NCBI RefSeq assembly: GCF_900106695.1
Contig: NZ_FNMZ01000004.1
Coordinates: 372,001-436,000, forward strand
Direction of reading: 5' to 3'
Length of the DNA stretch: 64,000 nt
From: Albimonas donghaensis
GTDB lineage: Bacteria > Pseudomonadota > Alphaproteobacteria > Rhodobacterales > Rhodobacteraceae
Of this stretch, positions 24,228 through 32,603 are shown piece by piece. Position 1 is the stretch's first letter, and the number at the start of each line of letters is the position of its first letter. The notes beneath the pieces were generated by a model, which was not told where the DNA came from, made no database searches, and saw only the letters and a list, made by a program, of their open reading frames with translations. Made by a program: the position numbers and the translations under genes.

Positions 24228-25487
24228 TTAGGCGAACCGCGCCTGGCTGGGCGCCAGCGCATCGAGCACCGCGTCCCGCTCCCCCGCCATGGCGCGCACC
24301 AGCATCGCGGCCGAGACCGGGCCCTGCGTGAACCCCTGATGGCCATGGCCGAAATCGAACCACAGCCCCTTGTGGCGCGGGGCGGCGCCGATCATCGGCA
24401 GCATGTCGGGCAGACAGGGGCGCACGCCGGTCCAGGGCTCGTTCTCCACCGGGGCGCCCAGGTCGAACAGCTCCGCCGCGCCGGCCTCGGCGCGCAACAG
24501 CTGCACCGGGGTCTGGCGGGCGCCCTCGGCGGTCAGCTCGGCCCCGGTCAGCACCCGCAGCCCGGCCCGCATCGGCGCCAGCACCGCGGAATGATCGGCG
24601 TCCATCAGGGGCAGGACCGGGCCGGCCGCGCAGCGGTGATGCCGATGATAGCCGCGCTTGCGCACCATGGAGATGCGATAGCCGAACCCCGCCAGCAGCG
24701 CCGGCGACCACGGGCCCAGCGCCACCACCGCGTCGGGGGCGGAGACGGGGCCGTCGGCCGTCGAAACCCGCCAGCCGGCGCCCTGCGCGGTCAGGCTCGC
24801 GGCGTCGCCCGAGACCACCGCGCCGCCCCGCGCGGCGAACAGCTCGGCGTAAGCCCCGGTCAGCCCGCCGGGGTCCGAGCAGGTCCAGGCGTCGTTCCAC
24901 TGCACCGCCCCGGCCATGGGGCGCTTGATGTTCGGCTCCGCCTCCGCCAGCGCCGCGCCGTCCATCACCGTGGCGTTCACGCCGTAGTCGCGGCTCAGCC
25001 GCTCGACCTCGCGGATCTCGGCGTCCAGCTTGTCCCGGGTGCGATAGATCTGCCGGAAGCCCTCCCGCCGGATCATCGCGCCGGCGCCCGCGGCCTCGAT
25101 CAGGGGGGCGTGGGCGGCGGTCGCGCCCTCGGTCAGAACCCGGAAGGTGACCGAAATCGCCCGATGCTTCGCAGGGCGCGAGTTGAGGAAATAGCGCAGC
25201 AGCCCCGGCAGGTGCCCCGGCATGGCGCCGAGATGATAGTTGAGCGCATTGTCCCGCTTCAGCGCCATGCGCGCCAGGGTCGGCAGGCTGAGCGGCAGGG
25301 CGTAGGGCTCCACCGCCTCGGCCTGGATGATGCCGGCGTTGCCGTAGGAGGTCTCGCGCCCCGGCTGGCCGCGATCGACCAGCGTCACCGCCCGCCCCTG
25401 CGCCTGCAGCGCCAGCGCCGCCGAGACGCCGACCATGCCGGCGCCCAGCACGATGACCTCCCGGCCCGACGCGCCCCCCGCCGACAC
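24228..25487 (-). CDS. FAD-dependent amino-acid oxidase/dehydrogenase (DadA-like)
   Basis: A 419-residue flavoprotein of the DAO family. The Rossmann FAD motif VIVLGAGMVGVSAALALQ is at the N-terminus, followed by TLVDRG. GNAGIIQAEAVEPYALP fits DadA-type enzymes, and the C-terminal FAD-contact segment GHGHQGFTQGP is present. The start is a GTG at 25487, 2 bases after the RidA stop, because the first conserved strand begins only about ten codons later. It would oxidise an amine or D-amino acid to the imine. The adjacent RidA would then hydrolyse that imine, a coherent pair. It is convergent with the amidase/peptidase operon, so it may process amino acids released there. Confidence 0.9.
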   Translation of the reverse strand: MSAGGASGREVIVLGAGMVGVSAALALQAQGRAVTLVDRGQPGRETSYGNAGIIQAEAVEPYALPLSLPTLARMALKRDNALNYHLGAMPGHLPGLLRYFLNSRPAKHRAISVTFRVLTEGATAAHAPLIEAAGAGAMIRREGFRQIYRTRDKLDAEIREVERLSRDYGVNATVMDGAALAEAEPNIKRPMAGAVQWNDAWTCSDPGGLTGAYAELFAARGGAVVSGDAASLTAQGAGWRVSTADGPVSAPDAVVALGPWSPALLAGFGYRISMVRKRGYHRHHRCAAGPVLPLMDADHSAVLAPMRAGLRVLTGAELTAEGARQTPVQLLRAEAGAAELFDLGAPVENEPWTGVRPCLPDMLPMIGAAPRHKGLWFDFGHGHQGFTQGPVSAAMLVRAMAGERDAVLDALAPSQARFA

Positions 25488-25489
25488 GC

Positions 25490-25828
25490 TCAGCGGACCT
25501 TGGCGACGACGGTGATCTCGACCTTCGCGTCGATCATCAGCCCGCATTCGATGGTGGTCCGCGTCGGATAGGGCTGCGGAAAGCGGGCCGCGTAGACGGC
25601 GTTGAAGGCCGCGAAATCCGCCTTGTCGGTGAGATAGCAGGTGGCGGAGACGACGTCCGACAGATCCAGCCCCTCGGCCTTCAGCGTGGCCTCGATGCGG
25701 TCGATGGTGTTCTCGGTCTGGGCCGTGATGCCCTCGGGGATCGCGCCGTCGGCGCCGAAGCCGAGTTCCCCCGACAGGTGCAGCGCATCGCCGAGGCGAC
25801 GGGACTTGGTGAGGGGCGGCGTGGACAT
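25490..25828 (-). CDS. RidA-family (YjgF/YER057c) 2-iminoacid deaminase
   Basis: A 112-residue cytosolic trimer-forming protein. The family core is intact: SGELGFGADG at the N-terminal side, QTENTIDRIEATLKAEG, and the substrate-binding arginine in PTRTTIEC, equivalent to Arg105 of RidA, followed by DAKVEI. It accelerates hydrolysis of reactive imines and enamines made by flavin oxidases. The gene is 2 bases upstream of the DadA-like gene on the same strand, so it is the first gene of that two-gene unit and makes the oxidase's by-product harmless. The promoter must lie in the 192-base gap shared with the divergent dehydrogenase. Confidence 0.94.
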   Translation of the reverse strand: MSTPPLTKSRRLGDALHLSGELGFGADGAIPEGITAQTENTIDRIEATLKAEGLDLSDVVSATCYLTDKADFAAFNAVYAARFPQPYPTRTTIECGLMIDAKVEITVVAKVR

Positions 25829-26020
25829 GAGGCGATTCCCGGACTGGTGAAGACCCCCGCATCAGGCGCGCCCCCCGGCGCAGGGTCAACGCGGGCGCGC
25901 GCGCGAGATGGTCGCGGGGAACGCGCCGCGCGCGCCGCCCATGGTCTCGGCCCCCCGACGCGTGCATCCTGCGCGCCCAACCGGCCCCGGCGGCCGGACC
26001 ATGACGCGAGGGAGGCGAGC

Positions 26021-27028
26021 ATGCGGCGCATCACCATCACGGCCCCGGGCGGGCTGGAGAACCTGGCCCTCGGCGAGGGCCCCGAAGCCCCCGCCCCCGG
26101 GCCCGGCGAGATCCGCGTGCGGCTGCGCGGCAGCTCTCTGAACTACCATGACCTGCTGGTCGCGACCCGGCCGAACGGCGCCGTCGACGGGCGCATCCCC
26201 ATGTCCGACGGCGCCGGAGAGGTGGAGGCGGTGGGCGAGGGCGTGACCGAATTCGCGCCCGGCGACACGGTCGTGTCCTGCTTCTTCCCCGACTGGCAGG
26301 ACGGGGGGGACGTGCCCTCCGACTTCGCCCGCGTGCCCGGCGACGGCATCGACGGCTATGCGCGCGAGGCGGCGACCCTCCCCGCCGCCTGGTTCACCCG
26401 CGCCCCCGCCGGCTGGTCGGCGGCCGAGGCCGCCACCATCACCACCGCCGGCCTCACCGCCTGGCGGGCGCTGGCGGTGAACGGCGGGCTGAAGGCGGGC
26501 GAAGTGGTGCTGGCGCTCGGCTCGGGGGGCGTGTCGATCTACGCGCTGCAGATCGCGCGGGCGATGGGGGCGACGGTGATCGCCACCACGTCGTCGGAGG
26601 CGAAGGCCGAACGGCTGCGCGCGCTGGGCGCCGCGGAGGTCATCAACTACCGCGAGACGCCGGACTGGGGGATGCGGGTGCGCGCGCTGACCGGGGGCCG
26701 CGGCGCGGATCACGTCATCGAGGTCGGCGGCGCCGGCACGCTGGCGCAATCCATCGCGGCGGCGAAGGTGGCCGGGCATATCTCGTTGATCGGCGTGCTG
26801 ACCGGACGGGCGGGAGAGATCCCCACCGGGCTTCTGATGGCGCGCCAGCAGCGGCTTCAGGGCCTGATCGTGGGCAGCCGCCGCCACCAGCAGGATTTCG
26901 TGGCGGCGCTGGAAGCGACGGGCATCCGCCCGGCGATCGACGCGGTCTATCCGCTGGAGGGGCTGGCCGAGGCCTTCGCCCACCAGCAGGCCGGCAGGCA
27001 TTTCGGAAAGATCTGCCTGGAGTTCTGA
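26021..27028 (+). CDS. Zinc-independent quinone oxidoreductase-like alcohol dehydrogenase (MDR superfamily)
   Basis: A 335-residue medium-chain dehydrogenase/reductase. It has the N-terminal GroES-like fold (GPGEIRVRLRGSSLNYHDLLV) and the NAD(P)-binding motif VLALGSGGVSIYALQIA, then SSEAKAERLRALGAAEVINY as in quinone oxidoreductases. I see no structural-zinc cysteine cluster, so it belongs with the zinc-free branch. The ATG at 26021 follows GAGGGAGG; an ATG at 26001 is in another frame. It stands alone, divergent from ridA, and is followed by a REP-like palindrome. The substrate is not readable; such enzymes reduce quinones, enones or enoyl compounds with NADPH. Confidence 0.9.
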   Translation: MRRITITAPGGLENLALGEGPEAPAPGPGEIRVRLRGSSLNYHDLLVATRPNGAVDGRIPMSDGAGEVEAVGEGVTEFAPGDTVVSCFFPDWQDGGDVPSDFARVPGDGIDGYAREAATLPAAWFTRAPAGWSAAEAATITTAGLTAWRALAVNGGLKAGEVVLALGSGGVSIYALQIARAMGATVIATTSSEAKAERLRALGAAEVINYRETPDWGMRVRALTGGRGADHVIEVGGAGTLAQSIAAAKVAGHISLIGVLTGRAGEIPTGLLMARQQRLQGLIVGSRRHQQDFVAALEATGIRPAIDAVYPLEGLAEAFAHQQAGRHFGKICLEF

Positions 27029-27065
27029 CGCCCGGCATCCGGGCCGGGCGCCGGCGCGCAACGCC

Positions 27066-27087
27066 GTAGGGCGGGTGCGAACCCGCC
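27066..27087. repeat. REP-like palindrome, third copy
   Basis: This copy has the same GTAGGGCGGG...CCCGCC palindrome as at 24191-24213 and is preceded by a similar GCGCAACGCC flank (GCGCAGCGCC there). It lies in the convergent gap between the dehydrogenase and DeoR genes. Confidence 0.75.
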
Positions 27088-27139
27088 GCGCTCCCCCCGC
27101 CGGCCCCCACCGCGCGCCCCGCTGGGCTCCCCCCCGGCT

Positions 27140-27901
27140 CTACCCGCAGATCCGAAGCTCCGTCCCCCAGTCGCGGCACCGCTCCGCGACCTCGGGGGCC
27201 GGCGCGCGGTCGGTGTAGAAGGCGTCCAGTTGCGCCAACGAGGCGATGCGCACCGGCGCGCGGCGGTGGAACTTGGTGTGGTCGGCGACCAGCCGCACCT
27301 GCCGGGACTGGGCGACGATCATGCGCGAGGCCGCGACCTCGGCCAGGTCGAAATCCAGCAGGTCTCCGCCCGCGTCCAGCGCCGAGCAGCCGATCACCGC
27401 GATGTCGAAGCGGAACCGCTCGATGCTCGCCGCCGCGAGATCGCCGACCATGCCCCCGTCCGCCGGGCGCAGCCGGCCGCCGGTCACCACCACCTGGCAA
27501 TCCGCGGCGCCGGCCAGGATATGCGCGATATTGAGATTGTTGGTCACCACCATGAGGTTGCGGTGGCGCAGAAGCTCCCGCGCCACGGCCTCGGTGGTGG
27601 TGCCGATGGACAGGAACACCGAGGCCCCGTCCGGCAGATCCCGCGCGCAGGCCCGACCGATGGCGGCCTTGGCCTCCAGGTTCAGGGCGCGGCGGTCCTC
27701 GTAGCCGATATTGGAGACGCCCGAGGGCAGCACCGCCCCGCCATGCACCCGCGCCAGCCGCCCGGCCTCGGCCAGGTCGGCGAGATCCCGGCGGATGGTC
27801 TGCACCGTGACCCCGAAACGGGCGGCGAGATCCTCGACGGTGACCCGGCCCTCCTGGCGCGCGATCTCGAGGATCTCGGGGTGGCGGAATATCTGTGCCA
27901 T
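27140..27901 (-). CDS. glpR: DeoR/GlpR-family transcriptional repressor
   Basis: A 253-residue regulator. The N-terminal DeoR helix-turn-helix reads RVTVEDLAARFGVTVQTIRRDL, followed by GRLARVHGGAVLPSG. The C-terminal sugar-phosphate sensor domain contains FLSIGTTTEAVA and VVTGGRLRPADGGMVG. In GlpR the effector is glycerol-3-phosphate. It is divergent from glpSTPQUV across a 380-base gap with TTCG/CGAA palindromes that fit the general form of GlpR operators, so repression of the glycerol importer is the natural reading. The glpR name is a context call; other DeoR members would look similar. Confidence 0.85.
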   Translation of the reverse strand: MAQIFRHPEILEIARQEGRVTVEDLAARFGVTVQTIRRDLADLAEAGRLARVHGGAVLPSGVSNIGYEDRRALNLEAKAAIGRACARDLPDGASVFLSIGTTTEAVARELLRHRNLMVVTNNLNIAHILAGAADCQVVVTGGRLRPADGGMVGDLAAASIERFRFDIAVIGCSALDAGGDLLDFDLAEVAASRMIVAQSRQVRLVADHTKFHRRAPVRIASLAQLDAFYTDRAPAPEVAERCRDWGTELRICG

Positions 27902-28281
27902 GACGGCGGCTCCGTTGACGCGCGGCCGGCGCGGGACTCCCGGAATGACCCGAAAAGCGCGCCAAAGCGAATGTTTTCGCGCATGATCCGAGCGTTTCGC
28001 ATAGCGAAACCGGGGCGGAAATCACCGCATAGGGCCGCGTCATTTCCGGCGACAGACTGAGACATAGGCCTTTTTCGGAATGCGAAAAAATCCGAACATG
28101 TGCGATTGACGCACGCAACGGTTCGTGGCCTTTTGGCCGGCGAGAGAACATCCCCAGGGAGGGTGCAAATGTCAGGTCCGCACAGGGTGCGCGCCCTCCG
28201 CGCGCGGCGAGGTCATGTCCCGGCTTCTCCGTCGTCATGCGCGAAGGCCGCGGGTCCGTCGCCGTGCGAAAGGCGCCGCCG
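27902..28281. promoter_or_regulatory. glpR-glpS divergent control region with three TTCG/CGAA inverted repeats
   Basis: This 380-base, AT-richer gap carries GTTTCGC-ATA-GCGAAAC (27994-28010) and TTTTTCG-GAATG-CGAAAAA (28071-28089). Both are TTCG-N5-CGAA palindromes. An oppositely arranged GCGAA-TGTT-TTCGC lies at 27967-27980. DeoR/GlpR proteins commonly bind TTCG-type half-sites, so these are strong operator candidates. An AGGGAGG at about 28156 precedes an ATG that opens only a short frame not conserved in appearance. Confidence 0.65.
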
Positions 28282-29370
28282 ATGACCCTGACGCTCGACG
28301 GCGTGACCCGGACCGCGGGGGCCGAGACCCATATCCATCCCACCGACCTGACGCTTTCCCGCGGCACCATGAACGTGCTGCTGGGGCCGACGCTGTCGGG
28401 CAAGACCTCGCTGATGCGGCTGATGGCGGGGCTGGACGCGCCGAGCGCCGGGCGGATCCTGTGGGACGGCAAGGACGTGACCGGCATGCGGGTGCAGGAC
28501 CGGCAGGTCGCCATGGTCTACCAGCAGTTCATCAACTACCCGTCGATGTCGGTCTACGACAACATCGCCTCCCCGCTCCGCCTCCAGCGCCGCCCCTCCG
28601 CCGAGATCGACCGCGTGGTGCGCGAAACCGCGGAGATGCTGAAGCTGACCCCGATGCTCGACCGTCGCCCGCTGGAGCTTTCGGGCGGCCAGCAGCAGCG
28701 CTGCGCGCTGGCCCGCGCGCTGGCCAAGGGCGCCGGCCTGGTGCTGCTGGATGAGCCGCTGGCGAACCTCGACTACAAGCTGCGCGAGGAACTGCGCATC
28801 GAGATCCCCCGCATCTTCGAGGATTCGGGCGCGATCTTCGTCTACGCCACCACCGAACCCGAAGAAGCCCTCCTGCTCGGCGGCGCCGTGGCGACGCTCT
28901 GGGAAGGCCGCGTGACCCAGTTCGGCCCGACGCCGGAGGTCTATCGCCGTCCCGCCGACGCGGTGACGGCGCGGGTGTTCTCCGACCCGCCGATGAACTT
29001 CCTGAACGTGGAGAAGCGCGGCGACGTGCTGGTCTTCGAGGCCGGACGCGAGACGCCGGCTTCGGGCGCCTTCGCGGCCCTGCCCGACGGGCGCTACCAG
29101 GCGGGCTTCCGGCCCAATCATCTGGAGCTTTCCGCCCACGCCCCCGCCGCGATCCCCTTCGAGGCGCATCTGCGGGTGACCGAGCTGACCGGCTCCGAGA
29201 CCTTCGTGCATCTCGACCATGCGGGCGCGCGCTGGGTGGGGCTGGTGCACGGGGTGCATGACCTGGAGATCGGGGCGCCGCTGACCGTGTGGCTCGACCC
29301 CGCGCATGTCTATCTCTTCGCCCCGGACGGGCGGCTCGCCGCCCCCGCCGCCTATGCGGCCGCGGCCTGA
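28282..29370 (+). CDS. glpS: Glycerol ABC transporter ATP-binding protein GlpS
   Basis: A 362-residue ATPase of the glycerol importer first described in Rhizobium. The ATG at 28282 is used because conserved sequence begins immediately. Walker A is the unusual GPTLSGKT (35-42), the Q-loop is VYQQFINYP, the signature LSGGQ is at 133-137 and Walker B LVLLDEP at 153-159. At the H-loop, where YVTHD is usual, it reads YATTEP (Thr191), so the switch histidine is missing. A C-terminal MalK-like regulatory domain follows (about 240-362). It probably works as a heterodimer with GlpT, which begins 14 bases downstream. Confidence 0.9.
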   Translation: MTLTLDGVTRTAGAETHIHPTDLTLSRGTMNVLLGPTLSGKTSLMRLMAGLDAPSAGRILWDGKDVTGMRVQDRQVAMVYQQFINYPSMSVYDNIASPLRLQRRPSAEIDRVVRETAEMLKLTPMLDRRPLELSGGQQQRCALARALAKGAGLVLLDEPLANLDYKLREELRIEIPRIFEDSGAIFVYATTEPEEALLLGGAVATLWEGRVTQFGPTPEVYRRPADAVTARVFSDPPMNFLNVEKRGDVLVFEAGRETPASGAFAALPDGRYQAGFRPNHLELSAHAPAAIPFEAHLRVTELTGSETFVHLDHAGARWVGLVHGVHDLEIGAPLTVWLDPAHVYLFAPDGRLAAPAAYAAAA

Positions 29371-29384
29371 GGGGGGACGGGACC

Positions 29385-30485
29385 ATGGCCAAGATCACGC
29401 TCGACAACCTCGCGCATTCCTACCTCGCCAACCCGAAAGGGCCCGAGGACTACGCGTTGCAGCAGCTCGACCATGACTGGGCGGACGGGGAGGCCTACGC
29501 GCTGCTCGGCGCCTCGGGCTGCGGGAAATCCACGCTGCTCAACATCATCTCGGGCCTGCTGCGGCCCAGCCAGGGGCGGATCCTGTTCGACGGCGTGGAC
29601 GTGACCGACGCCCCCACCGCGGCCCGCAACATCGCGCAGGTGTTCCAGTTCCCGGTGGTCTACGACACCATGACGGTGCGCGAGAACCTGGCCTTTCCGC
29701 TGCGCAACCGCGGCGCCGATCCCGCCTATATCGCCGAGCGGGTGGCGAGCATCGCCGCGATGATCGGCATGGAGGCGACGCTGGACCGCAAGGCCCGCGG
29801 GCTGACGGCGGATGCGAAGCAGAAGATCTCCCTCGGCCGCGGGATGGTGCGCGAGGACGTCAACGCGCTGCTGTTCGACGAGCCGCTGACCGTCATCGAC
29901 CCGCAGATGAAATGGGAGCTGCGCACGCAGCTGAAATCACTGCATCACGATTTCGGCCACACCATGATCTACGTCACCCATGACCAGACCGAGGCGCTGA
30001 CCTTCGCCGACAAGGTGGTGGTGATGCATGAGGGCCGCGTGGTCCAGATCGGCACGCCCGAGGCGTTGTTCGAAACCCCGGCCCACACTTTCGTCGGCTA
30101 TTTCATCGGCTCGCCCGGCATGAACCTGCTGCCGGCGGAGATCGAGGGGACCACGGCCCGCGTGCCCGGCGGGACGGTGCAGCTGGGCGCGGCCTATCCG
30201 GGTCTCCAAGGCAAGGTCGAGATCGGGGTGCGCCCGGAATACGCCCGCCTCCTGCCCGACGACGGCTCGGGCGCCGGCCTGCCCGCCCGCATCCGGCGGG
30301 TCGAGGATGTGGGCCGCCACAAGATCGTGCGCGCCGAGATCGACGGCCCGTCGGGGCCGCTGCCGGTCAATGTCGTGGCGCCGGAGGGCGCGGGGGTCGG
30401 CCTCGACCAGACCCGCCTGCATTTCGACCCGGCCCGCATCAACGTCTACGCTGACGACTGGCGGGTGGAGGGGGCGGCGGCCTGA
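29385..30485 (+). CDS. glpT: Glycerol ABC transporter ATP-binding protein GlpT
   Basis: A 366-residue second ATPase. Walker A GASGCGKST (42-50), Q-loop QVFQFP, Walker B LLFDEP (162-167) and the H-loop YVTHDQ with His199 are canonical. The ABC signature is not: at the LSGGQ position it reads GLTADAKQ (139-146). This complements GlpS, which has a good signature but no H-loop histidine, so only one composite nucleotide site of the heterodimer should be fully catalytic. The start is the ATG at 29385, after the glpS stop and a GGGGGGACGGG stretch. A C-terminal regulatory domain follows. It should not be confused with the unrelated E. coli GlpT antiporter. Confidence 0.9.
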   Translation: MAKITLDNLAHSYLANPKGPEDYALQQLDHDWADGEAYALLGASGCGKSTLLNIISGLLRPSQGRILFDGVDVTDAPTAARNIAQVFQFPVVYDTMTVRENLAFPLRNRGADPAYIAERVASIAAMIGMEATLDRKARGLTADAKQKISLGRGMVREDVNALLFDEPLTVIDPQMKWELRTQLKSLHHDFGHTMIYVTHDQTEALTFADKVVVMHEGRVVQIGTPEALFETPAHTFVGYFIGSPGMNLLPAEIEGTTARVPGGTVQLGAAYPGLQGKVEIGVRPEYARLLPDDGSGAGLPARIRRVEDVGRHKIVRAEIDGPSGPLPVNVVAPEGAGVGLDQTRLHFDPARINVYADDWRVEGAAA

Positions 30486-30534
30486 CGCCGCCCGCCCCCG
30501 TCCCCGCCCCGTTTCGCGAAAGGAGCCGCCCGAG

Positions 30535-31409
30535 ATGAACGACAAGACGGTCAACCAGAAGGCCTGGCTGCTGGTGCTGCCGGTGCTGGCGCTGGTCGCC
30601 TTTTCGGCGGTGATCCCGCTGATGACCGTGGTCAACTACTCGGTGCAGGACACGTTCGGGAACAACCAGTTCTTCCCCGCCGGGCTGGAGTGGTTCGAGG
30701 AGCTGCTGGCCTCGGACCGCATGTGGAACGCGCTGGGGCGCCAGGTGGCGTTCTCGGCGATCATCCTGGCCATCGAGGTGCCGCTCGGCGTGTTCATCGC
30801 GCTCAACATGCCCAAGCGCGGCGCCTGGGCGAGCGTCTGCCTGGTGCTGATGTCGCTGCCGCTGCTGATCCCGTGGAACGTGGTGGGCACCATCTGGCAG
30901 ATCTTCGGGCGGGTCGACATCGGGCTGCTGGGCGCGACGCTGGCGGAGCTGGGGATCGACTACAACTACACCCAGGACTTCTACGCCGCCTGGGCGACGG
31001 TCATCGTCATGGACGTGTGGCACTGGACCTCGCTGGTGGCGCTGCTGGGCTATGCCGGGCTGCAATCCATCCCCGACGCCTATTACCAGGCCGCCAAGAT
31101 CGACCAGGCCAGCCGCTGGGCGGTGTTCCGCTATATCGAGCTGCCCAAGATGTCGGGCGTGCTGATGATCGCCATCCTGCTGCGCTTCATGGACAGTTTC
31201 ATGATCTATACCGAACCCTTCGTGGTCACCGGCGGCGGGCCCGGCAACGACACCACCTTCCTGTCCATCGACCTGGTGAAGATGGCGCTGGGGCAGTTCG
31301 ACCTCGGCCCCGCGGCGGCGTTCAGCCTGATGTATTTCCTGGTGATCCTGCTGGTGAGCTGGGTGTTCTACACCGTCATGACCACGATGGACGCGCGGGA
31401 GGGCCGCAA

Positions 31410-31413
<4 letters not shown>
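30535..31413 (+). CDS. glpP: Glycerol ABC transporter permease GlpP
   Basis: A 292-residue inner-membrane permease of the MalF/UgpA type with about six helices. The first begins KAWLLVLPVLALVAFSAVIPLMTVV. The EAA loop for ATPase contact is visible as PDAYYQAAKIDQASRWAVFRYIELPKM. The ATG at 30535 follows AAAGGAG about ten bases upstream. It lies 49 bases after glpT, and its stop overlaps the glpQ start by 4 bases. Gene order and family match the glpSTPQUV operon. Confidence 0.92.
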
Positions 31414-32225
<812 letters not shown>

Positions 32226-32249
32226 GCGCCGGGAAAGGGAGCGACTTCA

Positions 32250-32522
32250 ATGGCATGGATGGCCTGGACCACCGAAACGGCGATCTTCTTCGGGGTGATC
32301 GCGGCGCTGCTGGCGACCTTCACCTTCCTCGCGATCCGCTTCCCCGAGACGCCGCGCACCGGCGTGCTGGGGATCGAGACCACGCGCGGCGACCGGCTGT
32401 TCATCACGCTGCTGGGCTCCGCCTTCATCAACCTGGCCTGGCTGGCGCTCTCCGGGGCGCCCCAGCCCTGGGCGCTGGCCATCTGCCTCGTCTACGCCGC
32501 GGCGGTGTTCCGCTGGGTGTGA
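32250..32522 (+). CDS. glpU: DUF2160 small membrane protein, GlpU-like
   Basis: A 90-residue membrane protein with three hydrophobic segments (about 9-28, 48-65 and 70-86). A short loop, RFPETPRTGVLGIETTRGDR, lies between the first two segments. It is the small DUF2160 component always found between glpQ and glpV in this importer type. Its function is undefined; an accessory subunit of the permease is likely. GGGAAAGGGAG precedes the ATG. An 81-base gap with a very strong hairpin separates it from glpV. Confidence 0.9.
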   Translation: MAWMAWTTETAIFFGVIAALLATFTFLAIRFPETPRTGVLGIETTRGDRLFITLLGSAFINLAWLALSGAPQPWALAICLVYAAAVFRWV

Positions 32523-32530
32523 GCAAGCCT

Positions 32531-32569
32531 CCGCGCGGCCCGGCCCCGGGAGGGGGGCGGGCCGCGCGG
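32531..32569 (+). other. Strong hairpin between glpU and glpV
   Basis: A perfect 12-base-pair stem (CCGCGCGGCCCG / CGGGCCGCGCGG) with a 15-base G/C loop lies just before the binding-protein gene and has no T-run. It probably sets the expression ratio of binding protein to permease by RNA processing, or forms a protective 5' end for glpV mRNA. Confidence 0.6.
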
Positions 32570-32603
32570 TCCCGATAACACTCGTCCGCAGGGAGGACAT
32601 CAC

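Noticed and set aside
28100-28281. A small leader peptide upstream of glpS (ATG near 28169 behind AGGGAGG)
   Set aside because: The frame is short and Arg-rich, and no stop-proximal regulatory structure or meaningful codon pattern could be seen. The AGGGAGG may be chance.
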